Of a stretch of DNA of 64,000 nt, positions 1 through 11,300 are shown piece by piece; position 1 is the stretch's first letter; each line of letters begins with the position of its first letter. Source of the DNA: Lepidodermella squamata. Taxonomy: Eukaryota > Gastrotricha. The position numbers were made by a program, and so were the translations under genes. The stretch covers positions 682,001-746,000 of the forward strand of contig JBLDXI010000016.1 in NCBI GenBank assembly GCA_047495785.1, written 5' to 3'. The notes beneath the pieces were generated by a model. That model was not told the DNA's origin. It saw only the letters and a program-made list of their open reading frames with translations, and did not search any database.

Positions 1-786
1 ACCAACAACAGAAGCCGAGGTCGATTCGGTGTTACACGTATCTGAACATGAGGTTGGAAGGCAGATAGATTTGACAGCCCAACTTTTGCTTAAATCAATG
101 GCAGAGGAAAGCTTGATGATGGCAAAATCCTAATTCCGATTGGTTGCATCAAACTGCGGATGCCACGAAAAGTCCTCAGCCGTTATCGAAAATTCAGTAG
201 ATTCGACGATTTGAGAGTTAACATCTCCAAAAAACGCTCGAACGTGCGATGGAAAATTATTCGAGTTCTGATTGAACAATACGCTTTTGAAGAAAATTAA
301 CTAAGAGTGAGCTCGGTTGGTTTTATGGTCTTACTACAAAGGGCCTGCTGTGGTCAAAAGATATCTGTCGCCGATGATTGTTGCGCTGAAATTGTATGAA
401 TCTTGCATACTCGGAGTCTTGACCACCAGACGGGCATTCCACGGATATCTGACAAAGGGACCTCTGTATCACTACTTTCCTAAATAGAGCAATTCGACTC
501 ACGCGTAAAGAGGAGCATCCACTCCGCCAAGTATTCCTATCCCACTCCGACTCGAAGTATTGAACATAAAAGTATTTAATCCACATTCTGTTGGTATCTT
601 AGGCGGTGTGGTGGTAGTTACGGGCGGAGCCTGAGTGGTAGTCGGAGTCGTAACCGTTGTCGACGCTCGAACTCGAAGGCCTGGCCCGTAGTTTTCTATT
701 ATAGAACTCGGCAAAGGGGGGCATGCTTGGTTTCGATAGGCCCCAAGGACTGCGAGAATTCCGAGAACAAGATTAGCTGCGAGTCT
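1..786 (-). CDS. Two-domain chymotrypsin-like protease, copy C (5' part only, start codon lost)
   Basis: This is the N-terminal part of a third copy of the genes at 5560-7917 and 11301-13653; the rest lies beyond the left edge. Exons 786-503, 448-335 and 283-3 join in phase with the same lengths for exons 2 and 3 (114 and 281 bp) as the other copies. They encode a hydrophobic leader, a Thr/Pro-rich linker, an ILGGVDAPLYA protease start and the beginning of the dead protease domain, where the catalytic-His site reads TTAGPLY. The codon aligned with ATG in copies A and B is AGA (786-784), so the usual start is missing. An upstream in-frame ATG at 1005 would add about 70 residues ahead of the leader and spoil secretion. 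A TATATATA block lies at 820-827. It may be a pseudogene or use a start I cannot see. Confidence 0.7.
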
Positions 787-1309
787 CAGCTTCAAACTCT
801 CGAAAATAAAAACTCGTGCATATATATCTGGGCGAACCCGGGTAGTTTCCCTTTTTAATTGCAGATCCTGTGATAATTGCTGCCTTCCTTTTCTATAGAA
901 ACCTCTAACGGAGGCGTGGAAGCGTTGGCAGCTAAGGTCACGCGCATGTTTTCGATCAACCGTTAGGTATGTGGATCCGACTCCGGCTCGTGAATTTTTT
1001 TTCAACTTAACGACTTGGTGTCACGCCTATTCACAACAAAACATTATATTCTTTTGTTTGGTTCGGATGTGGCTATTTATCCTATTTCTGATGAAAAAAT
1101 TGTTTAAGGAAGCGGATGTATGGATATCCTCATAAACCTATCCACTGTTTATGTAGCTTTGGATCAAAACTTTCAGACTGAATATTTTGCAAATTTATTG
1201 GGTACAATAGAAAGAACATTTTAGTTGAAATGGTTTGGAAAATACAATAGGCTGAGCGGTGAGCTAGAAGATGAAACCTTGAGAATGTACTCTCGAACTA
1301 TGAGCATAC

Positions 1310-1740
1310 TCAATTTTGCGAGTTCTTCACGAAAGCGTTGATGATTTTCTGCCAGCGCCTCTCCGACGACATGATGCGGCGAGCAAGCAGCTTGGCCCAA
1401 ATGTAGAACGGATGCGGCGATGCGTTGGCGCAAAGGCTCTTAGCATCATCGTTTGGAAGAATTTCGCGGCAAAGCTTCGCGGCGAGCAGGCGCTCGTTGT
1501 TCGACATTATTTTCAGCAATTTTGATGCAGCTACCAGCTCGCGTTTTGCCACTAGAATCCACACACGTCCTAAAGAAGAAAACTAATGCAATAAAAACAA
1601 CAAATACATAGGATGATAAACTAACGCGCAAGATAGTTTCGTAATCGGATGGTGGATTCGCCCCGTGAAAGGCCTTCGCCGCCACGGTCGCCCATCAGTG
1701 AGCCGATAAGCGTAACCAAAATTGTCCATCGAAAGCACAT
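1310..1740 (-). CDS. Small secreted two-cysteine protein, copy S1
   Basis: Two exons (1740-1626 and 1569-1310) join in phase to give 124 residues. A signal peptide is encoded in exon 1. The mature part is basic and probably helical, with two cysteines 14 apart (LCREILP...SLCANAS). It ends in the family signature ASPHPFYIWAKLL.RRIMSSERRW.KI.NAF. The family is repeated eight times between 1.3 and 17.7 kb and I recognise no known domain in it. It is interspersed with secreted proteases on the same strand, so a role as partner, inhibitor or effector in the same secretion is conceivable, but that is inference. A TATAAAG lies at 1771-1778, only about 32 bp before the ATG. Confidence 0.75.
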
Positions 1741-1770
1741 TTTTAGTATTTTACAGTTACGGTTACTTAA

Positions 1771-1778
1771 CTTTATAG
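1771..1778 (-). promoter_or_regulatory. TATA box of S1
   Basis: On the minus strand this reads TATAAAG about 32 bp upstream of the S1 start codon. Paralogue S6 has TATAAA in the equivalent place (about 15631-15637), and S7 has TATATAA further upstream. The spacing implies an almost absent 5' leader unless the transcript is trans-spliced. Confidence 0.45.
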
Positions 1779-4332
1779 CCTCCTAGGTATGTGCGCAACC
1801 AAAAGATGTTTGTTTCAAATCTATCATGACAAGAGCCGTCAAGCCGCGTATTTGATACGTCTATTAATTATTCGCTAAAATTTGGGCCCATCAGAGACTG
1901 ACAGTAATGTGTACACCTCATCTGGCTAATCATGTCCTAGTTTGACACTCCCTTCACATAGCAGCCAGGGTTTATGGCTGATACGATAAGTTCGTTATAA
2001 ATGGCTATCTTCCCCGTATAATTGACAGCTATGTCCGCATGCTTCTTGGAAGTTTGGCATATGCTGTCCATAAAATAGGTTAAGCCCGAATTAATGAGGA
2101 GTGTATGTGGTTAGCTTCCTTTAATATCTGTCCAAAATATCAAGTTTTCGAAATATATATCGCAGAACTGGATATCATGTTAATTTCCGCTATCGTTCTA
2201 GGCGCACTGTCCCAGACATGTGCTATACTTCAGAGTGCTCGACCCTTTCGAATTTCAAATCATATTTTTATTGTTGTTGTTCGCTACTGCTTGACTTGGA
2301 AGGGAAGGGACAAAATGATACGGTTCTTCGTATTTTCTTCATTAAAATTTTATAATATAATTTGTTATAATGGCTTTATTTATACTCCTTACGACTAAAC
2401 GTCTCTAACGGTTTCCCGTTTTGAAGGAGTGGGCATTTTACTGCCTAACACAGACACACAGGGAATCATGCGCACACACAGGCTTTGCATGTCCAGGTCC
2501 GGGAGCTGGGGCGAAGCGACTTGCACAAGGCCGCAACACTTTTTGGTGTTGCTCTGTGGGCAGCTTGAATCGAACGCACGACCTTCGTCATGATGAGGGG
2601 GCGCTCGATCCACTGCGCCACTGTGTTTCATTAAAATTGTTGTCTGGTAATCATCAGTAAAGCAATGGTTTGCTAGCTATTCCGTAAGATTTTATTCGAT
2701 TAGCAGCAACAACTGGGGAAACGTCCCTTCCATTGTCCCTAAAAATCCGTTCTGCGAATGGTTTAATGTACCGAATGGTTTCAGTGCTCAGGAAAACGAC
2801 TCCTCCCATTCCTGTCTTTTGAAAATTTCGAGGGCCCCTCTGATGATCGCAAATTTCGGGCTGCTCGCTAAACCCCGTGAGAGCGGGAACAATTCGCACC
2901 ACTATATGATTTCCTCAAACAGCTTTGAACGCAGCGTGAGGATGATCAGCCTCGAATTCATATCGCATTCAAGATGATAGGAAAGGGGATTCGGACCAAT
3001 AGCAACCTGCTGAACATCGAATTTCCTCCGCTGTCAGTAGCATATTCTATTTGCTCAAAAGCTCCATTACCCTTAGTTTCGTGCGGACCCCAACATTAAT
3101 TGCGCAGTGGCACAAGTCCACTTTTACCCTCTGATTGTGCAATTAGTTTCGGGGGCCACACGAAGGCCGAAGGAGATCCGGAATTGAGCATTGAGCATTC
3201 TATTTAGCAACGGCCGGTGAAATTTCCCGAATGCAGTCCCTCACCTTGATAGCCTCCTAAAAGTTACGAACTAAAGTCTGTTTGTTTCAATTATATCGTG
3301 ACAGGAGCTGTCAAAATACATAATTGAAAGGTCTACACTGCGTCCACTTTACTCCTGGTAATTTGGGTCCATCATCAATCAATTGTTTGACTCTAGACTG
3401 TAATGGGTACACATGCTGTTCACCGGCCCATCTCATCCGCATCGCATATTTCTTAGGAAGAGAAGTAATTGCTGTCCACAAAAGCCCGAGGTTACGAGAG
3501 CGTATTTTATGAAAGCAACTTCTCAAAAGTTTGATTGACTGAAAACGTTGATCAACAAAATCGTTTTAGGTACGAGGAATTACCTAAAACCAGTGTTTTT
3601 TTAAGGGGTTTACGTTTAAAACGTAGGCAACGTTGACAAAAATTGGACGGTTTTTTATGGGGATGCCATTCAGAGAAGGGAACATCAAAGTAAAATGAAA
3701 ATGCATGTCTGAGATCCAACCAAGAGCTGACCTTAGGTCATACATGTCGGATTCGCCCGCGTTCAAAACCAGGCGCATTTCCCGGTTTTTTCCTGTTCAG
3801 GAAAGGATGACAGACTTTCGGATCATATAATTAACCCAAATCTCGCGGAAATTGATTTTCTTCCGATATTTTCTCAACAATAGTATATCATCAAATTTAT
3901 TCAGAATCTTTAACAGAGACTTCAATTGACGATACAATTTCGATGACGCCGTGCAGTTCGACTTCACCAGCGCATTAGAATTCAGACTTCAGACCAAAAA
4001 GTAACAAAAATGAGCAGGCTTGTAACATAGGAGTGTTTACATTTGATGCTACGATTCAGGCGAAGCTTACAGTTTAGGTAACATAACCAGTAAAATAGCA
4101 AAACATAACGGTAACAACAGATTAACCCTAAAACGATCATCGGAAATCATGTGATAAATATGTGGAGAAACGAGGAAATGGCATCCACGTTATTACTGGC
4201 GACGACTTCCATTTAAAATATCTTCGTTCTTCTTTTTGTCCGTTTAAAAGTACATTTTATGATAGCGAAACCGTGAGTGAGCAGAACCGCTGCTTCATAG
4301 ATAAATATTTCTTGTTATCGAGCACATGCGTG
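1779..4332. other. Intergenic stretch with a tRNA-like relic
   Basis: No convincing gene is visible here. Open frames are short, without homologous signatures or splice structure. The one recognisable item is the tRNA-like block at about 2560-2635, which is described separately. The sequence between S1 and S2 resembles degraded spacer DNA of the tandem array. Confidence 0.5.
2560..2635 (-). repeat. tRNA-derived SINE-like relic
   Basis: On the minus strand the block carries a polymerase III A-box-like TGGCGCAGTGGA and a B-box-like GTTCGATTC about 35 bp later. Between them is a CAT anticodon-like loop, as in tRNA-Met. The acceptor and T stems do not pair properly, so it is not a working tRNA. 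A tRNA-headed SINE or a tRNA pseudogene is likely. Confidence 0.45.
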
Positions 4333-4765
4333 CTACAAGGGTGTTCCTTTGAAGGCATTTGTAATCTGCAGCCATCGCCGCTCCGGGGACATGATGTGGC
4401 GAACAAGCTGTTTAGCCCAAATGTAGAACGGGTGCGGCGAGGCGTTGGCGCACAAGCTTTTCATGTCATCGCCTGGCACAATTTGCCGACAGTGGTCAAT
4501 GGCTATAAGGCGCTCGTTTTTCGACATCAATTTTATCAGCCTAGAAGCAGCTTTCACCTGACCCTTCAAAATTAACATCTGCACGCGACCTAATAACAAA
4601 TTCATAAACATACCAAACTATTAATATAGAACGAGTATTTAACATACTTGCGAGACATTCACGTAACCCAAGTTTAGCATCATATTGCGTTGGAGCATCC
4701 TCTATGTTACTATCGCTTATAAGCGGACCAACGAGCGTAAAGAAAACTGTCAATCGAATGCGCAT
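4333..4765 (-). CDS. Small secreted two-cysteine protein, copy S2
   Basis: Exons 4765-4648 and 4589-4333 join in phase to give 124 residues. The leader MRIRLTVFFTLVGPLISDSN is a clear signal peptide. The mature part keeps both cysteines (DHCRQIVP...SLCANAS) and the ASPHPFYIWAKQLVRHIMS signature. The split codon at the intron junction encodes Ser here but Arg, Asn or Lys in the paralogues. It is one of four copies that appear fully intact. The function is unknown. Confidence 0.77.
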
Positions 4766-5559
4766 TTTTAAATATCAGAGAATGATCAAAATTAAATGAG
4801 AAAACTATTCGCTTAGTTGATGCCATTTTGAATGACGTCACTTTATCATAGGAAGGTCGGAAAATTATTCTCCTACGATCTGAAACCAGGTTATTGTTGA
4901 CAGCTGTTGTATTTAATGCAATTTTCAATTTCAATTTTGCGCTACCTGATTTTTACGTGCCAATGTTGATTAATGTTTAACGGAATACTTTTCATTATTC
5001 CTACTTGTGTTTTATTCTTTCGATTGATTTCGCCCTAGATTGCGATAATTGATGGTTACAAGTGTTTTGTATTGAAAAATTAAGAGGATACGTGCTAAAT
5101 ATGTCCGAACCTTCATTCAGGTACACTGAAATGTCCAATTTTCCGAAGTTCTTGGGCTTGCGAAAACTTCGACTTCTATGCGGGACTCCAGCTAGAGGAA
5201 GGTTGAAAAAACACTTATGGGACCCTTTGGTTTCTTCGGCTAGGTGCTAGAAAGCATCATAGCTCCCGGATCCTACTTAAAGACTCATTGATTCTTTGCA
5301 GCTTTTTATTTGTTTGCGTTACTTAAAAGAACCTATAAAAGCTTGAATATTAGCGCTCATCAAGCGATTGTTCCGTGCTAATTAATACCACCTCATTAGC
5401 TTGCTTGTGCGGGCCTTTTACTTTTTATCCTAAATCATTATCAGATCTTCGCGGCAATTAAACTAAGAGCATCAAAGTCTGGTTTGAAATGATTTTGAAA
5501 ATAATTATTATTAGCCTTGAATAAATACAAATTTGTCACTTGTTGAGTAGGAGAGTCAC
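4766..5559. other. Intergenic spacer
   Basis: I see no gene here. The part next to the protease (about 5280-5550) matches the spacer downstream of copy B (about 11060-11300), so it belongs to the duplicated unit and includes the protease 3' end. Confidence 0.5.
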
Positions 5560-7917
5560 TCAAACAGCATTAGCCCTAATCCAGTCGATATAGGCAGCAA
5601 CTCGCGTGTAAACCGAGTACATAAGCCCGCAACGGGTGAAACCGAAAGAAGTTATGCCGCAAAGCTTGTAGTAACCCTGCGAGCCCGCCATCATCAACGG
5701 ACCGCCAGAATCACCCTGACATGTGCTGACCCCAGAGGTTTCATAACCTTTAAAACAAAATGAAACCTTCAATTAATCTATAAGTGTCATGGCTGAAATT
5801 GACGAACCTGCGCACATCATAGTGTCCTGGATTAAGCCGGCTGAAAACGTCGCCGAGCATGTGTTCTTACTAACAATTGGAATGATGGCGTATCGTAAAA
5901 CGTCACTCAATCCACCCAAGTAATTCGTCAGACCCCAGCCTGAAAGACAAGAAATCAGGTGAAAATTTACCACATAGCACTTAATAAGACAGCTCTAACC
6001 GGCCACGGTGGCCAATGTTCCAGCTTCGCAATCATCTGAGGCTGATGCTGGCAAGCAGATTTTCTGGACATTCCACTTCGAAAAATCAAGAGCCGCTGCA
6101 TGAAAAGGGTTTAATATACTTCTGAGCCCGATTTAGCAGCAACCTTACCAGGAAGCTTTAATAGCGCGATGTCGTTTATGTAGGTCGCTGCGTTGTGAGC
6201 TGGGTGCGGCTTGCAGATTGTAGTTGACACGGAATATTCGCCGCTCTCGTCTCCTGCTGTCTGATTGTGTTCCCCGACGTAAATTATAGCGGACCTTTTT
6301 AATTGAATCACTTTTTGAAAATTGATAACAATCGCAACTTGATGGATTACGAGAAAGTTGTCCCGGCTAATGAAACGCAATGGGCGGCTGTCAGAACGTA
6401 TCTGCAAAAAGGTTTTACCAAGTAGTGAATTAAAATTGTAAAAATACCTGTCACTGATTATGCTCCCTGTGCATCCTAAGGCCGTTCCATTGGAAAATAT
6501 TGTCAGAATTCGAACCGTCCTAAAAATAAAAGCGCGTGATTGAAGGTTCCAATGTTAAAAGTTCTCCTTAACCAGGGGAATTGATTAGGAAGAGCTATAG
6601 AACCTGCAACAATACCAGATCCAGGCGCATCCCTGCTGTTGTAGTACTTGGAATGACCACAAGTACTCGCGACATTTGTTGGTGATGGTGTCGAAGGAAT
6701 TTGCTGGTTGATAACGTTTTGTATCCAAGGCAAGGCCATACACAGACGTGAGCTGTAATTATGCGAGAATATATGTGAAAATTTCAAGTAGCGCAGCAAC
6801 TTACAACACTGAATCGTAAAGAGTGGAGCCAGACTTGTATCCGTAGGAAAACGCGCCACACAGCGTGTAGCGTGTTCCGTTGAACACCGTCAATCCTGCC
6901 CCGACGTCGTAAGACCAAGGCAGGTATCCATTAGAGTTGGTAGCGCAAAGCTTCGTGTCTGTCACTGGCGCATCTGACGAGCTGTATTGAGCCTGACAAC
7001 TAGCTCTGTTCGAGATTTTCAACGTTGAACTCTTCAAAGTTGGCGATTGCGAAGTAGAGGAAACCGATGTTGAACCCCATCCTGAGAGAGATCAATTCTT
7101 GGTAAAAATAATTTCGTGTTACGACTGCTAGAACATACCAACAACAGAGGCTGTGGTTGACTCTATATTACACGAATCCGAACAGGTAGTTGGGAGGCAA
7201 ATAGATTTGACAGCCCAGCTTCGGCTGAAATCTATGGCGGCCGAAAGCTTGATGATCGCAAAATCGAAATTACGCTTGGATAGCTCAAACATCGGATGCC
7301 ACGAATAGTCCTCAGCCGTTATCGAAAATTCAGTAGACTCGACGATTTGAGAGTCTAGATCTCCAAAATACGCTCGTATATGCGATGCAAAAGCAAAGGA
7401 ATTCTGAGAAAATAAAGGACTTTTGACGAGAATTAACTGAGTGAACTGCGTTATTTTTATGGCCTTACTATAAAGAGGAGGCTGTGGTCAAAAGATATCT
7501 GTCGCCGATGATTGTTGCGCTGAAGTTGAAGGAATCCTGCATATTCGGAGTCTTGACAACCAGACGGGCATTCCACGGATGCCTGACGGAGGGACATTTC
7601 TATTACCACTTTTTTTAAACCAATTTAACTCACGCGTAAAGAGGAGCATCCACTCCGCCGATTATTCCTATCCCGCTTCGACTCGAATTATTGAAGATAA
7701 AAGAATTTAATCCACAGTCTGTTGGTATCTTAGGCGGTGTGGTGGTAGTTACGGGCGGAGCCAGAGTGGTAGAAGGAGTTGTAACCGTTGTCGACGCTTG
7801 AACTCGAAGGCCTGGCCCGTAGTTTTCTATTATAGAACTCGGCAAAGGGGGGCATGCTTGGCTTCGATAGGCCCCAAGGACTGCGAGAATTCCGAGAAAA
7901 AGATTAGTTGGGAACAT
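5560..7917 (-). CDS. Secreted protein with a dead and an active chymotrypsin-like domain, copy A
   Basis: Eleven exons join in phase to 606 residues: 7917-7634, 7582-7469, 7419-7139, 7081-6805, 6752-6573, 6519-6448, 6401-6351, 6294-6149, 6095-6000, 5939-5808 and 5747-5560. The order is signal peptide, Thr/Pro-rich linker, S1-fold domain 1 (starting IIGGVDAP), a short linker, then S1-fold domain 2 (starting IVAG). Domain 1 has lost catalytic His (TTASSLY for TAAHC) and Ser (DVGAGL for GDSGGP). Domain 2 keeps TAAHC, NDIALLKL and CQGDSGGP. Ser six residues before the nucleophile suggests chymotrypsin-like preference for large hydrophobic P1 residues. The residue before IVAG is Gly rather than Arg/Lys. 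Secreted digestion or immunity are possible roles. Confidence 0.85.
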
Positions 7918-7961
7918 TTTATCAAGAGAATCAACATCGAAATTCTCAAGAATACCCAGCC

Positions 7962-7970
7962 TATATATAT
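7962..7970 (-). promoter_or_regulatory. TATA box of protease copy A
   Basis: An alternating TATATATA block lies about 45 bp upstream of the copy A start codon. Copy C has the same block at 820-827, whereas copy B has a CATAAAT-like sequence in its place. Confidence 0.45.
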
Positions 7971-8442
7971 CTGAGCAAAGCCAGTTGGCTTCTCTGTTCA
8001 GTCGCACATCCTGTGAAATTTGCCACCTTCCTTTTTTAATTTCTATTGTAACTTCTGACGGAGACGTGCGATAGCGTGGGGCGGCTTAGGTCACGCACAT
8101 ATTTTTTCCGTTAGGTATCTGGATTTAGGTTCCGGTCATTTGTTTTTTCAACTGCCTCGACCTGGTGTCACGCCTATTCATTACTGAAAACTATGTTCCT
8201 TTGTTCGGTTCGGACGTTACTATATCCTATTTCTGATGCAAAGAAAGTGTAAATAGGCGGATAAAGGAAATCCTCTAAAACGTATCCTGACATTAGATCA
8301 CAAGTTAATCACTGCATATTTAGCTAATTTATTAGGTACAGTAGAAAGAACATTTTAGCTCAAAAGACATGGAAAATTTAACAGGCTGAAGTTTGAGCTC
8401 AAATTTTTGAGAATTTTTGAGAATTTAGAATGAGCTAATGCG

Positions 8443-8792
8443 CTACGAGCCTAATTTTGCTTGCGAGTTGTTCGCGAAAGCGTTAATAATTTTCTGCCAA
8501 TGCCTCTCCGAAGACATGATACGGCGGGCAAGCAGATTAGCCCAAATGTGGAACGGATGCGGCGATGCGTTGGCGGAAAGGCTCTGAACGTCATCGTTCG
8601 GAAGTATTTCGCGGCCAAGTTCAGCGACCAACAGCCACTCATTGTTCGACATCAACCTCAGCAGTTTGGATGCTGCTGCCAGCTCGCATTTTGCCACCAA
8701 AATCAACACACGCCCTTAAGAAAAAATGAATATAATATTCAAACAATTATGCGTAGAAAGATGAACTAACGTGCGAGATATTTGCACCATGA
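8443..8792 (-). pseudogene. Small secreted protein family, decayed copy S3
   Basis: The second exon (about 8716-8443) stays open and recognisable (SPHPFHIWANLLARRIMSSER). Only the last few codons of exon 1 remain before a GTTAGT donor (8771-8792). The signal-peptide part is absent. Both family cysteines have changed (LGREILP and SLSANAS). A truncated gene without secretion signal or disulfide is most simply read as a pseudogene. Confidence 0.65.
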
Positions 8793-9854
8793 TTTATTTA
8801 CCAAATGATTTATGTTGTTTGTTGCAAATCTATCATGACAACTTACCTGCGTCTTCTAATTATTTGCTATAATTGGGGCCCATAAGCAACCTGAAGTTGA
8901 CATCAACGAGTACACCTCATTCAGTTCGTCATGTCATTCGTCATTGATTGGCGTTCTTTTCTAAGCTGCCCTCCTCTGTGCGAAATGGCTTCTAAATAAT
9001 AAGTAATTTACTGAGAAACCAGGGTTGATGAATATATGGAGACGGTAACTTCATTATAAATGGCTGAAAAACTTGTTAATAAAAGTCAAAAGAACGGATA
9101 GGACCGGATTAATCACAACATCCTAAGATCGTGAACTCTTGCGCTTCCGAACTTTTGGTTCGCGTCAAGTAGAGGTTCCCTCTTGCTATAGATAAAGTTG
9201 TGTTGAACTTCAAGTCCTGTTCGCCCCTTACATTAACGTATATTTTTCGAAAAATAGCAGATGGCAGTACCGAAATCCGAAATATTAGAAATATCTTGCG
9301 GCGCGCTGCCGGATGTTTCCGCTTCATAGTCGCCTGCTCTATCGGCATTGCTTGCTACTGTCTACTCTGGATTCACCACTTTTGGGGTTTGCCTCTTATG
9401 TGGCCTGCCGTCTCAAGCTTACAAATCAAACGACTCTTCTTTCGCTCATCCTGAAAGTGGCATCGAAATCTCAAGTTGTGAAAAATATGTTTTGTTCATT
9501 CTTTTAACGGCTTGGTCCAACAAACGGTAAATATGTGTTTTTACATAATCAGTATCGTCATTGAGAACGCTTCTTAAAATCAAACGAGGATTTGGAGGAT
9601 TTCAAAAACTGCCACGTTGTTTACAATTACTCACCATGGCGTGCAAATCTACATTTTGACTGCATAATGTAAATCTTGGCAAACTCATCCGAGTCCTGTT
9701 GAAGGCGTTATTTATCTTTTAAGAATCAACGATAGGTTGAGGAATATCTCATATCTCACATTTTCAAGAAATCAAGTAAATAACTTTAGTAGAACGCAAC
9801 GTCACTTCGGCTAGTCAAGCGAGGCAATTCTCTCACTTGAGATTCCTATTCCGC

Positions 9855-10085
9855 TTACAATCTTGATTCTCTGGAAAGCATTGCTGATCTTCTACCAATG
9901 GCGTTCTGATGCGGCGAACCAACAGCTTGGCCCAAATGTAGAATGGGTGCGGTGAGGAATTTTTGCAAAGGCTTTTCTTGTCAGTGATTGGAAGAAATTC
10001 CCGGCAGCGTTTAAGAGCTATTAGGTGCTCGTTTTTCGACTATAGTCATCAACTGAGCCGCGGAAGAAAATTCATTTTGCCAACG
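9855..10085 (-). pseudogene. Small secreted protein family, decayed copy S4
   Basis: The DNA aligns with exon 2 of S6 (15428-15166), including the AGCTTGGCCCAAATGTAGAA block, but small deletions and substitutions break the frame. No exon 1 is visible. It is a relic within the spacer between proteases A and B. Confidence 0.6.
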
Positions 10086-10349
10086 AATCATAACGGCTGA
10101 AAGAATGAAACGCAAGTTGTACATGCATGGACAAAAACAAGTGGACTTGTGGTGTGAGCTTGGAATGTATGATTAACGTCGTTTTCAAGATTGCTTCGCA
10201 CTTTCGACGTGCCAGTATTGATTGATCTGATTAAGCAAACAGAATCTCTTGCGCAAAACGACGCAGGTCAGCTCTGACCACGATTACTGTTTAGCGCTAT
10301 CATTCCTAAAGTTTATCGACAACAAGAAACAAGATATTTAATATTCCGG

Positions 10350-10796
10350 CTAGAAATTTAAGATGGAAATATGACAAGTATACGTGGTGAATTTGTCTGA
10401 AACTGGGCATACACGCAAGCGACGTTCTGACGACATGATGTGGCGAACAAGCAGCCTTGCCCAGATGTAGAAAGGCTGGGGCGAGGCGTTAGCGCTCGCA
10501 TCGCCAGTTGGTAGAATCTTCTGGCAGTCAATATGCGAAATCGTCCGTTCGTTTGCCGACATGAGCCGCAGCAATCTAACGGCAGCATTAAGCCGGCGTT
10601 TGAGAATCAAGTTCCAAACGCGCCCTGAGTCATGAAGGTAATGAAATAGCTTTAGTTTTCGAATTTGGAATATTAACATACTGGCAAGGTATGACCTCAG
10701 GCCCACAATTGGTTCAACGTTCGACGAACCAGCTTCATTGCTCTCGCCTATCAGCGTGCCGACAAGCGTAACAAAAACTGTCAATCCGAGGCACAT
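10350..10796 (-). pseudogene. Small secreted protein family, damaged copy S5
   Basis: The first exon gives a good signal peptide (MCLGLTVFVTLVGTLIGES) and joins exon 2 in phase. Exon 2 has lost three codons including the second cysteine (compare ASRLCANAS in S7 with ASANAS here). The conserved C-terminus after SSERR is replaced by sequence matching non-coding DNA near 16229, so the tail is unrelated. Translation could still yield about 135-150 residues. A recent deletion-damaged gene is the best reading, although expression cannot be excluded. Confidence 0.6.
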
Positions 10797-11300
10797 TATT
10801 TTTCTGCTCACTGGAACGTGCGGCAGTGACTAAAGGCAGAGCTTACTGACATTTGTCAATACACCCGACGCACCACTGTTTTTGCGGTGTGCGTGTATTT
10901 TAAAGTTGCACTACTGTCATTAAAAAATGCATTCAAGCTATAGAACCCTCACTTTATGCGTTGCCGCCTCAATTACATAAGAAATTGTATGGAATCAAAG
11001 CAGTACTTTTCCCGTTCGCTGTAACCGCATCGCGGATACAATAATTCATGAGCATTAACATGAGCTTATTGACTCATTGATTACTTGCACCTATTTATTT
11101 GTATGTGTTAGTAATAGGACCCTATGAAAGCTTGAATATTAGCGCTTGTCAAGCGTTTATTGTGTTGATAATTGATAACATTGATTTGACCTATGGTCCA
11201 ACTCATTAGCTTGCTTATACGGAATTTTCCAAGTTAAAATATCATCAGATCTTCACGGCTATGAAATTAACTAAGAGCATCGAAATCCTATCCATACAGC

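Noticed and set aside
499-1005. Long open frame starting at 1005 as the true start of protease copy C
   Set aside because: It would put about 70 charged residues before the hydrophobic leader, unlike copies A and B. The aligned start in C is simply mutated, so I kept the start as uncertain.
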